The notes below the pieces were generated by a model, which saw only the letters and a list, made by a program, of their open reading frames with translations, had not been told where the DNA came from and ran no database searches. Positions 1 to 9,342 of a stretch of 64,000 nt of DNA are shown here, one piece after another; within the stretch, counting starts at the first letter, position 1; each line of letters starts with the position of its first letter. The stretch comes from Paracamarosporium sp. OC-R06-R3 (taxonomy: Eukaryota > Ascomycota > Dothideomycetes > Pleosporales > Didymosphaeriaceae). The position numbers were made by a program, and so were the translations under genes. The stretch covers positions 186,001 to 250,000 of the forward strand of contig JACVRA010000175.1 in NCBI GenBank assembly GCA_019828545.1, read 5' to 3'.

Positions 1-1174
1 AAAGGCGATGATGAAGACTCACAGAGCAATGGTGTGCTGCGATATGGCGAGAACCAGGATGCGCCTGTGGAATCACTCTCAGGGAACGACGAATTCTTCA
101 CTTCAGACTCGGATTCGGACGATGAGCCACCACAGCCTGAAGCCGCAGGTCAAATCAAGGTCGCCCTGTTCCGTGTCCTTGCCAGTGGCGAGATTAAGCG
201 TGGTGAATACTCTCCGCAATTTGACGCGCATGACGACGACGAGAACACTCAGAACGGAGACGGCGAGGATGTAGATCATACGACGAGCTTCGCAAAGCCT
301 AAAACGCTAGATCCCAAGTCTATCAGCACCCAGACCGTGACGGGCATCGATCCTCCGGACAAGCCGTATGCGGTATTCACTTTCTTGTATCGTGGAGAGC
401 GTAAGTAACAACACGGTCTCGGTTATTGAGGCTAACAACTGGCAGGCCAACTTCGCAAAATGGGAATCCTCGCACCGGAAAAGGCACAGGCCTCGGCCGC
501 TACCCCAAGGAGGAAATCTGGAGGTTTGGATTTGAGCGCTTTAAAGCCACTGAACGCTACGACAGGCACGAAGAACTTTGCTGGCTATCGAGAATCCTCA
601 AGAAAAGACGCCAAAGGAAAGCGAAGCGAAGATGCTATGGACAGCGATGCTGATGACGATGACGATGATGTTCATATTAAGACAGAAGATGCTGATGACG
701 ATAAAGACCCGAGCGGCAAAGGGTTGTTGTCCCCCGAAGATGCACGACGGGAGGGAGAGCTCGAGGAAGGGGTTCGGAAGATCAAGGTCAGTGCAATTGG
801 GTTTACTGCCAACTAGCATTACTGACAAAGCCTAGCTGAAACGCCAGCATTCTGCCGAGCCGCTCAATCGGACGGCAGATTCTGTGAACCGCGGCGCTTC
901 AGGGTCACCACTCTCAGGCACACCGGTTCCAGCCGATGCGCCGACAGACACATCGACCGCCGTCAAATCCTCAGTTCCAGATCTGGTTACAGAAACCAGT
1001 GTCGGCTCGCCGTTCAAGAAGCAACGGGCGTCGTTACCCGGCTTTGACGAAGGTGTCCGCAAGAGCCTTGGTGCCACGCTAGCAGAGGCACAAAAGGAGC
1101 GAGGCAACTCAGAGGGCAATGTCCCCGCGCCTAGCATTGTAGAAACCAAGATGGAAGAAGATGACGAGTTGTGA
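1..1174 (+). CDS. Acidic nuclear-looking protein, C-terminal part (possibly DUF7918-like)
   Basis: Only the 3' part is in the window; the reading frame is open at base 1. Three exons fit: 1-400, 446-786 and 836-1174, with GT..AG introns of 45 and 49 nt that keep phase. The fragment has acidic Asp/Glu/Ser stretches, a segment reading AVFTFLYRGERQLRKMGIL across the first splice junction, a second Asp run near base 655, and basic, Ser-rich text. The FxYR...L..(M/L)GI core resembles what I remember of the fungal DUF7918 family (proteins of unknown function). That match is from memory and weak. The charge pattern suggests a nuclear protein; no enzyme motif is visible. Confidence 0.6.
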
Positions 1175-2502
1175 CTATGGCGGATGCAGAGCGCTTTAGG
1201 GTGAGCTCTGTGCTCGCCACGATGTTTCTGTCTGGCGACTCCGAACAGTATTACGGCGAGCTCAAAGCGATTCCTCCCAGACAACTTGGCACCTCCCCAC
1301 TCAGAAAGAGCCACGCAATTCAATGTTCAAATCGAACGCGTTATTAACGACTATACACACCCCGAGCTGGCGTTTATTCTTCTAGACTCTGCTTCTACGA
1401 CTTGAAGCTTCGATATTTGTTCCGGCGCTTGTTTGTCAGGATTTTGAGTGTAGCTGGCAGGTTGGATATCATAACCTGTTTCTGGTCCCTATTCATTCGG
1501 TCCATACTCAGCGGCCTATGGTCATGCGTATCCTCACCTCTTGATTTCATTTGTCCTGCGTCCTGTGGTTGGAGGTCGCATATGATACCGTAAAGCGTAC
1601 AAGGCGGTCTGGTTTACATAATATAGCTGTACATTGGTATAGTAGTGGTGGTTCGCACGTGTTCTACGATTGACATAAAAGAAGTGGAATACAATGCAAC
1701 TTAACCGACCAATCTCATGCAATACAGACGGCTGTTTAATCATGCTCATTGCTTTCTTGCTTGATTGCTTGTTGGTGTATATGTAGAACTGCCCTAAGCT
1801 GTGCTTCAACACAAATGTAGATAACTAAATCAGAATCGCTCGATTAATAGTCTTGAATCGATTGACGGGTTGCTCTTTCAGGGCAGGTAATAATCGCACT
1901 GCCATAGAATTCACACGAAAGAGAACTCGCTCTGTCGATATCAGTATCGACCATAGAGCGACCAGTGAAGTAATCACGCTGGTACACAGAATGATGCTTT
2001 CTTAGAAGATTGCTAGATATGATCGGATTTTACGGTACTACACTGTTTGACCGCCAGTGCCCTTCACTCAACTTGCTAGCTGTGTGAGAAGGGGAGCTTC
2101 ACAACGCTTAATCTTCATGCTATCTACCATTATCTTCGCTAGGTCATACTCAGAATAATCTGCAAAACATCGGCGAGTATTCTAAATAAATCTCAAAGCC
2201 GGTATTCGCAGGTGTATGTTTCAGGCTCATCTTGAGTGGGGAGGCAAGAGAGTAAAAGAGCAACAGTGAACTCGACAGCAGACATGCTACGCCGACAATT
2301 GCATTGCAAGGAAATCCGTATGTCCATGACTACCCATGGTATGCTTTGCCCCACCTAACATGCACCGAGTCTACCCAACGCCATAACTCCTCTACCAAAA
2401 CAAGATCTACCCAGCGACCTCATGATCCTACAGAAAAGCACAAACCAGTAACGCCCCTTGATTCCTTCCTTCCTTCCTTCCTTCCTTCCATTCATCCCCT
2501 CC
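1175..2502. other. Intergenic, 1.3 kb
   Basis: Holds the 3' flank of the first gene and the 3' flank of the minus-strand oxygenase, so the two genes converge. Short reading frames here lack coding character. The only structured element is a TTCC microsatellite at its right end. Confidence 0.6.
2462..2489. repeat. (TTCC)7 microsatellite
   Basis: Seven perfect TTCC units, 28 nt, lying 13 nt past the stop codon of the minus-strand oxygenase. It would be transcribed as a GGAA run in that gene's 3' UTR. Confidence 0.95.
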
Positions 2503-3345
2503 CTACTCATAAAGCACCAAACACCTCACCTCAACGCTCCTCCTCAATGGCAGGTCTCCTGTCCTCCCAACCTCCTGCACAGCCCCATGCGCCACCCCGC
2601 CCATCCTCCACCTCCTCTCGGAATCAAAATCGACAAACAACAGCGCCTCATCCGCCTGCATCTCACTCGCATAATAGAACTTATACTCAGGATGCCACCT
2701 CAAGCCGCGGATATGCGTCTTGTAATTAGAGCGCGTGTACACTGGTTCCGCGAGGCAGGAGGGGTGGATAGGGGATGAGGCGGGGTCGAGCAGGGCGAGG
2801 GGCATCTGGCGGACCGGGGCGAGGGGTCTCCAGACGTTGATGATGGCCCAGTGGCGGGAGGCCCAGTGGGCTGCCTCGGCGGGCGGCAGCACGCGGTCGA
2901 GGTGGGCGTGGGCCGTGCTCGCGTCGTTGTCGATGTGGATGTCTGGGACGGGGCTCGTCGTGTATGTTTTTATTTTCTCCTCGTCTACTGCCGGCGGGTT
3001 CTTTTGTTGGCGGTAGCGGTGGTGGAAGGCAACGACTTGGGTGGCGCCTGTGAGGTTGCTGAGGAGCTCTTCGCATTCGGCGTAGTATGTTGATATGGCG
3101 GGGGTGGTTGAGGGGCCGGGCTGCGTGCTCGGTAGGAAGTCTTGCTCTTGGGTGGTCGAGGGGAAATGTGCTTTTTGGAAGCCGTTGGCCTGGAGGCTGG
3201 GGGGTTGGCTGAGGGTGCGGATGTCGTGTAGGTGGATCTTTTGTTTCATGGCTGGGAGGAGGTTCGATTGTCCTGAGGCATAGTCTAGGAAAGCTGGTTT
3301 GCCGTCTTTGGTACCGGCGAAGAATTGTGCCGTAGCATATGTCAT
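2503..3345 (-). CDS. CmcJ/AsaB/NvfI-like hydroxylase or desaturase family protein
   Basis: Intronless, 280 residues. The middle and end carry the hallmarks of the fungal family annotated variously as CmcJ-like methyltransferase, GA4 desaturase family or AsaB-like hydroxylase: HWAIINVWRPL at 165-175, a Trp-His-Pro-Glu-Tyr followed by Tyr-Tyr near 217-225, ADEALLFVDFDS at 231-242, and VEVRCLVLY at the end. Some members are non-haem iron/2-oxoglutarate oxygenases. His137-x-Asp139 and His253 are candidate iron ligands by pattern only. The start ATG is clear and length is typical. It lies 548 nt downstream of, and on the same strand as, an SAM methyltransferase, which suggests small-molecule tailoring. 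The substrate cannot be predicted. Confidence 0.8.
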   Translation of the reverse strand: MTYATAQFFAGTKDGKPAFLDYASGQSNLLPAMKQKIHLHDIRTLSQPPSLQANGFQKAHFPSTTQEQDFLPSTQPGPSTTPAISTYYAECEELLSNLTGATQVVAFHHRYRQQKNPPAVDEEKIKTYTTSPVPDIHIDNDASTAHAHLDRVLPPAEAAHWASRHWAIINVWRPLAPVRQMPLALLDPASSPIHPSCLAEPVYTRSNYKTHIRGLRWHPEYKFYYASEMQADEALLFVDFDSERRWRMGGVAHGAVQEVGRTGDLPLRRSVEVRCLVLYE

Positions 3346-3893
3346 GGTGATATATTGTTTGAATATCCTACAATGGATGTTGAGTTAGGAATTGAAAGAT
3401 ATTCCGGTGATGGTGCTTCAATTGGGAAACCTCTGGGCTTCTTGTAAAGCCCATAACGGACCTTCCGGATTGAACAACAAGACGATGGCCAAAGCAATTG
3501 TTGGTGGCGGTGTGTTGGTCTCGATTAGCGAGTGTTTCCAACGCTGTTCTTTTTGCTCCGCTGAATGCTCAATGCGAACTATGCCGTTACGCGAAAACAC
3601 AGCAAACAGTTTGCCTGTTTCCAAATTAGGACTGCTATAACAGCTCATCGTCTTATGGATGATCCGATTCATTCGATGGGTGCACCCCTGCAGCCTTTCC
3701 TGCCTTAATGCTGACTGCATGTGTTGGAGAATTCGTATTGGGAAAGAATTAATACGCAGTGTAAGACAAACCAGAGGGGGAAGCTACTTCGCACGTTCCT
3801 GGTTAGTATGTGGGTATACCTAAAATGAACAACATCTAGCTCAGCTGCAAGACATTGTAAATTGACATAGCGCTATGGCCTCCAACACGGCCT
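3346..3893. other. Intergenic, 0.55 kb
   Basis: Promoter side of the oxygenase gene and 3' flank of the methyltransferase gene, both on the minus strand. I see no coding or repeat structure in it. Confidence 0.6.
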
Positions 3894-5099
3894 TCACCGA
3901 TCGAGCGTAGGATATGTCCAGTACCATACAGTCTGCGCCCGATTAGTACACATAACAACAATCATACGAGTGTTGATTATCATGACCTACCCTGCCGTGG
4001 AACGTAACATTGCCTTCGGCGTCTTCCTCGACATCCTCCCCACTTAGTGCGTCGAACACGCGGTCTTTCATCGCCTGGAACGGTCAGCTTGATGTTCCCT
4101 TGCAAAGAATTTCCATTACCTGTAGCTCTTCTCCTTTCAAACTCGAAACCTGCGACATCGTAGCAAACCGTTCCCAAATACTCTCCCTAGACAGCGCCGT
4201 CTCATACTTCACTTCTTCCTCTTGGAGTGGATACTCAAAAAGCTGCTGCTGTTCCGGACGCAGTACATCTTTCCACTTCAGCTCGCGGTACAGGTTGATA
4301 GGGTTAGGCAAGCTCCGGATGATGGCCTTGAGCCGCGCTTCGTAAGGTGTCGAAGGTGTGTGGTCGATGGGCGCATTGACTGCGTAAAATGAGTCCTCTG
4401 CTTCGCCCGTGATGTCCAAGCTCGCTGAGAGAGCGAGACAGAGAAAGACATACAATCGTCAACATTCCAAATAAACCCCAGCCCCCCACCCCTCGGCTTC
4501 AAAACCCTCCTCATCTCCCGAAGCGCCTCAACAGTCGCAAACCTGTCCTGATCAATCACTCACTTAGCACACACTTCTCTCCCCCACACAACATACCAAT
4601 GAAACGCCTGCTCAAAAGTCAGCCTCTTCACATCCGCATCCCCACCCTCACCCTCCTAAACCCGCCAAAACCCCAACCCCAAACCCCCCATGCCCCCCCA
4701 AACCCCAAAACCCCCCAAAAAAGAAAAAAAAGAACCAACCTGCGCAACAATAACCCCATCCGCCCATCCCCCCCGCACACTCCCCAACCCCCCCGCCGAA
4801 TCGCCCACAACCCTCACCCTCCCCCACCCCGCCCCCTTCGCCTCCAAAACCCCCCTCATCTCCGCATGCGGCTCCGCAGCCACAATCTCGAACTCCTCCC
4901 CGCGCGCCACAAGCCCCTCGGTAAACTTCCCCGTGCCAGCGCCAACTTCGACTACACGCGCGCCAGACACACCCTTGAGCTTCAGCGCAGCGAGCAGCGC
5001 GTCGAGCGCGGCGGGTGGGTAGGAAGGGCGGTGCGCGTCGTAGGATGCTGCGGGGGCGAAGCCGGATGTTGCTTGGGGGTGGATGTGGATGTGGGACAT
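3894..5099 (-). CDS. Class I SAM-dependent methyltransferase (UbiE/type 11 fold)
   Basis: About 290 residues in six exons: 4740-5099, 4593-4607, 4454-4547, 4120-4400, 3991-4074 and 3894-3932. Phases agree throughout. The SAM-binding motif I is VVEVGAGTGKFTEGL, followed by AAEPHAEMR (acidic end of strand 2), VIVAQAFHWY (post-motif) and RRVLKPRGGGLGFIWNVDD, then a typical C-terminal half ending in HGRTVWYWTYP. This pattern is that of the small fungal methyltransferases often placed beside biosynthetic enzymes. The 15-nt second exon is needed to join VAQ to AFHWY. It is the least certain part, and an exon beginning 21 nt earlier is possible. The first intron is a 131-nt G-rich tract (see separate entry). 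ATG at 5099 is chosen because an upstream in-frame ATG would add 64 low-complexity residues. Confidence 0.78.
4671..4716 (-). other. Intronic G-tract array, possible G-quadruplex
   Basis: On the coding (minus) strand the first intron of the methyltransferase holds successive runs of 4-7 guanines separated by 2-4 nt, mostly thymines. At least six G-runs lie in 46 nt, which exceeds the minimum for an intramolecular G-quadruplex in the pre-mRNA and the non-template strand. Confidence 0.7.
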
Positions 5100-6392
5100 T
5101 GTAGAAGATAAGCCTGACTGGAGTTTTAAATTTCGTTTCGATCTCTTTTTTTTTGTTTTGCTTGAAGGGGGGAGGATTGCTGGGTGGGTGAGGGGGTGAG
5201 AAGGTGAGATGGATGGATGGGATGGGATGCTGTGGTGTGGTGTGCTGGTGGTAGTATGTGCCGGGTAGGGTAGATCTAGCGATTGCGACATCGTCTAGGG
5301 TATGTAGTAGGGGGCGCTAGGCGGTGTTGGGCGTAGAAGGCAGGGTTGAGAGGGCGTTTACTTGGGTGGGATTTCGAGTGTGGGTGGGTAGGAGGGGTAG
5401 TGTGTGCTGAGCTTGTCAGTTCGCCTTGGTGGCGCTGGGTGTTGCGTGTGGTGCTCGTGACTGGTAAGGAGAGGGAGCTATAGTCGTATATTATGACTCG
5501 CAGGTTATGCGAAAACTGATTGATAGCGATGAGATACGCACACGGTCAGCCAGGGCCAAGATTACTCTCTTCAATTCGCGCCCGACATAGAGCAAGCTCC
5601 CTATTCGTATCTCAACTGCGCTAAATGCAATGCTTGCAGCCGCTCGGCATGCAAGCCCAAACCCAACTCCACTCATGCAAACTCGGTGCACAGTAGAACG
5701 AGGGTCGCTTCTATCCTATACACTCTGCCGTCTCGTATTTCCATCTAGGAAAAGCGCCAGTCTAGCAACTGGATCGCGCAAAAAACATGGACACGCATGG
5801 CAGCGTTCGTCCTCCTGAGAGGGGGTAATCATATCGTCTTTTCCTTTCCAAAACAATCGAGACAAAATCATAAACGAAATGTAAAACCGCGATGCTGAAA
5901 ACTATGGGGACACCGGATGGTGTAGACGAATCGAAAAACGTAACGGTAAAGAGACTCCCCCAGATGCATCCGCTCGCTGGCGCGGTTATGCTGATAAAAT
6001 CGATTTATAGCCGACAGGTAATGGCAAATGGTAATGTGTAGTGACCGCATGCTACGCGATGCTGGGCCGTGGACGCGTGAGGTAGGCGATTGCGACGGCG
6101 AGGATAACAGGGAACACGGCTAGTCAAAGAATGTTACATGTGCTGCCAGAGGGCCTGGATATGAGTTCTCGTTAGCCTGGGGTCCGAAGAACATCGGGGT
6201 AGACAGGTCGGATGAGGCTAGCTTGGGCAGCTAGTGCGCGATGTTTAACAGTGCTTCATCTGCAGAATGTTGGCGCTGCGAGCTTGTACAACACGAACTG
6301 TGCTACCCAAGCGACCCATCTTTCCTGATATAGCTCTTGATGACGCAGCCATGGGTCGTGGAGCGAGCTTGTTTTGATTCGGGCGGGTGTAC
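5100..6392. other. Intergenic, 1.3 kb
   Basis: Upstream region of the methyltransferase and 3' flank of the RING/LON gene. Near 5205-5230 there is a GGATG-rich imperfect repeat. No convincing gene. It may contain a last short exon of the RING/LON gene, since a GTGAGT donor overlaps that gene's stop. Confidence 0.5.
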
Positions 6393-8063
6393 TCACCATC
6401 TCTGGCCCCTTATCCTCCTGATCCACGAATATACGATCTTTAGGCGCTCGCGGACGCGTGTTGTTCGCAGCAGTACATACTTCTCTTCTTCGGCAATGGG
6501 TACGACGGATGCGAACCAGTAGGGGAAAAGAGCTGGATCTTCAGGCGGCTCTCCGTACACCTGGACAATACGCGCGCTCAGCCAGGGAGCACTGGCATCG
6601 CGCATCTGGCGAATAAAAGCCATGCAGTTGTCCAGTAGCTCCTGTGTAGAAAAACGATTGATGACAACATCCAAAGGAAGCGGCATATCTGGATTGTCCT
6701 GCTGATATCGCTCCGCGAACTCCCTTGCGACAGTAGTCTCACTTTGCTCTAGGATTCCTTCCTCGGCCAAAGACAGATCCTCTACTCGCTCGACCCGAGC
6801 CACGTGGTATCCGTCAAGCATACCGTGCCTGCGAATCCTGAAACGGCCGATCCCTCGTGTTTCCACGAAGCTCCGCCCGTCGCGCAACAGCTCCAGGTTG
6901 ACGATTTCGAGAAGCGTACCGTACTCGAGGAATTGCGTAGAACCTAGGTCGCCCTGTGCAGCAGCGTTGCGGTTGTACATGACCATGCCGAATTGTCGGT
7001 TACCTTCCAGGCAACGTCGCATCATCAAACGATACCGAGGCTCGAAGACGTGGAGGAACGTAGGCATGGTTGGAAGGGATAGCGTGCACACAAAAAGCGG
7101 AGTGTTGAGATCATCATCACCACCCAGCTCTTCTGCCTCAACAGCCTTGTGCCGGGCCTCGACAAGATCAGGACAGAGGCCATTGAGAAGTGCATTGAGT
7201 AGGACATTGCTGGGCTTGTTCTGTAACGAGCTTGGGATGTGCAAGCCCCGTCGGCACACGGGGCATATGTTGCTGTGGTCCATGACACGAACGAGGCAGC
7301 GGCGGCAGAAGGTGTGACCACACGAGGTCGTCGTTGGGTCCAGCATCATGTTATAACACACGAGACAATCGAGCTCTTTCTGTGCAACATCCCGTAGCCG
7401 CTCGAGCAGTGCATTGTCCATGTTCTGGTAATCGTGGGTATCTGACAGCGTCTTGTATTCGACCTCGGAGCTATGCCGCAGTTCACCCATCTCAGCCATG
7501 GTGAAAGTGGAAACTAGCTTGCCGCCGTGCAGCACTCTCGAGTTTCCCTTTGGTTCTCGCTTTTCCTTCTCTTCTGGTGGTAGGTCGTCATCCCATTTCA
7601 GAATCTCTTCCAGCTGTATAGGAGCATCCCCCACCAGTGGTATGTGCTTGGCGACCTCGATCTTGATAAGCTCCATGAGCTTGGTCAGAGTCACGTCGGC
7701 GCTGCACTCAGCAGCTGCATGTTCGGCGCCGCAGGACGACAGTGGGCAGATTATACCCAGGAGCCGGTCGGGAGTGTTCGGATACGAGATGTTGGAGCGG
7801 ATGACCGGGGCGGGAAGGCAGCTGCGGCAGAGGGTGTGGCTGCATGGCAGCGTCACCGGGGCGCTGAAGGGCTTGGAGCACTCGGGGCACTGCACCAGGC
7901 GGACGAGCTCTCGCGCATGGGCGTGTGCGGCTAGGGCAGCCTTCTCCGAGTATTGCTGGGGCGGCACATGCTCTACCATCAAGGCTGGTGAGGGCGGGAG
8001 GGTGGCTCGGGTCTGGTCTCCGGTGCGTGGGAGGCAGAATTCTTTCTTGCGTTGCGAATTCAT
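6393..8063 (-). CDS. RING-RING-LON protein, CrgA-like (LONRF family)
   Basis: Intronless, 556 residues. An N-terminal RING-like cluster at 59-111 (CPEC, CSHTLCRSC, CPLSSC) is followed by a charged linker. A classical C3HC4 RING lies at 233-270 (CLVC, CGHTFCRRC, CPVC). A LON substrate-binding domain runs from about 322 to 530, starting PLFVCTLSLPTMPTFLHVFEP and including GRFRI. No AAA or Ser/Lys protease domain is present, so the common name ATP-dependent protease CrgA is misleading; a RING E3 ubiquitin ligase is the better expectation. CrgA of Mucor represses carotenogenesis, but that role is not transferable from sequence. The stop codon overlaps a strong donor (ATG/GTGAGT), so a short extra 3' exon is possible. 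Confidence 0.88.
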   Translation of the reverse strand: MNSQRKKEFCLPRTGDQTRATLPPSPALMVEHVPPQQYSEKAALAAHAHARELVRLVQCPECSKPFSAPVTLPCSHTLCRSCLPAPVIRSNISYPNTPDRLLGIICPLSSCGAEHAAAECSADVTLTKLMELIKIEVAKHIPLVGDAPIQLEEILKWDDDLPPEEKEKREPKGNSRVLHGGKLVSTFTMAEMGELRHSSEVEYKTLSDTHDYQNMDNALLERLRDVAQKELDCLVCYNMMLDPTTTSCGHTFCRRCLVRVMDHSNICPVCRRGLHIPSSLQNKPSNVLLNALLNGLCPDLVEARHKAVEAEELGGDDDLNTPLFVCTLSLPTMPTFLHVFEPRYRLMMRRCLEGNRQFGMVMYNRNAAAQGDLGSTQFLEYGTLLEIVNLELLRDGRSFVETRGIGRFRIRRHGMLDGYHVARVERVEDLSLAEEGILEQSETTVAREFAERYQQDNPDMPLPLDVVINRFSTQELLDNCMAFIRQMRDASAPWLSARIVQVYGEPPEDPALFPYWFASVVPIAEEEKYVLLRTTRVRERLKIVYSWIRRIRGQRW

Positions 8064-9342
8064 ACAGTTGGCTTGGCAGCGCGGGCGGTCCGTCTCGCGT
8101 TCACGTGCCTGGTGGTGGTTCGCGGGGCAGACGGCGGGGACTGAGCGGCGGGCGCGGCGGGCGGCGGGTCAGGTCGTGGTGTCGCTTGTCGCTCGAGGCA
8201 GCGTGGAACGAAGGGCGCGAGGGTGCGCAGCAGGGCCAGCGTCGTCAGCGGCGGACGCAGGGATGGGCGGGCAGCGATGTCATATACAGGCGGCGTGGAG
8301 TGTGTCGCTGCTTGGGGTCGCAGGCGGGTCAAGGAGCCTGTGTATCACGGCTGTGCGGTCGGCGAGTCGACGAGGTCATCAGCGGCAGCGGGCGTGTGCT
8401 GGCCATGTTTCCGCACGAGGCAGAATGCATGATACGTAGCCGGCACAGGATCGGCGATGTCGTTGTGCGCCATGTAGACCTGGAGGCCAAAAGACCCTTG
8501 TCCCGATCACAGCGCCTGTATGTCTCCGCGCCTATCGGGCGGAGGTCCTCCATCGAACGCCCCTAGCCCCGTGCCGGCTGCTCGTCTATCAGAGTCTACA
8601 CGAGCAGCAGCAGCAGCACTGTTCCACGTCGTCCCGGGTTGCCGCACAGGGTGGCGATTCCAGCAGCGAGGGCCTTCTCGTGGACCAGCGACGGCGCCTG
8701 GCATCCTGCCCACGCCCGCCGCAGCGCATAGGCTGGCCCGCCGCAGCATCAATGCAAGCTCGCCGCCACCATTCCTGCTGATGCCGTGTACGCGTTGAAG
8801 ATGCGCATGCAGCTGTGCAGGCGTCATCGATGCCGTCGAATCAAACGGCCCTCGATCCAATCAGCGGCCCGCCCTACGCCCTGGTCGCAGCCGTCTGTCA
8901 TCCCGCATGTGGAACTTTGAGCCTCTCCCACATCTTTGCCCTAGGACCCTGACACCACCCACCACTGCCCAGCACCATACTGCTTCGGTGCCGTCGTATC
9001 GAGTGTCTCGCCCTCTGGAACGCCGTCGCCCGCCCGGCCTGCCCGCCCTCCTTGCAACATCAAACGTAAAAAAGGTGGGTATCGTCAGGCTCAACGACGC
9101 CTGCGTGCTACATGTTCGATTCGCCTCGTCTCCAGAAAATACTTGTCGCCAGATGCTGCCCAAAGCGTCGGCCTTCCAGACGCCAGAAACTCCGCCAGAC
9201 CACCCCTTTGACTAACCGCGGAACGCTAAAGCCTCGCAAAGTAGTGTACAAAGAACCCACTTGTTACAGTCCTGAACTCCGCCAAGGACCCACCTTTCCT
9301 TTGTGTAAACATAGCTTCCGTCGTGCTCTCGCCATCGCCGCC
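8064..9342. other. Intergenic, 1.3 kb
   Basis: GC-rich upstream region of the RING/LON gene plus the 3' flank of the Rictor gene. Long reading frames on both strands overlap one another without domain signal and look like a GC artefact. No defined element seen. Confidence 0.5.

Noticed and set aside
832..1323. 163-codon frame on the minus strand
   Set aside because: It lies antisense to the third exon of the first gene, which has better coding character and splice logic.
7453..8439. 328-codon plus-strand frame
   Set aside because: Antisense to the RING/LON gene; its amino-acid composition is Arg/Ser-rich shadow text without a domain.
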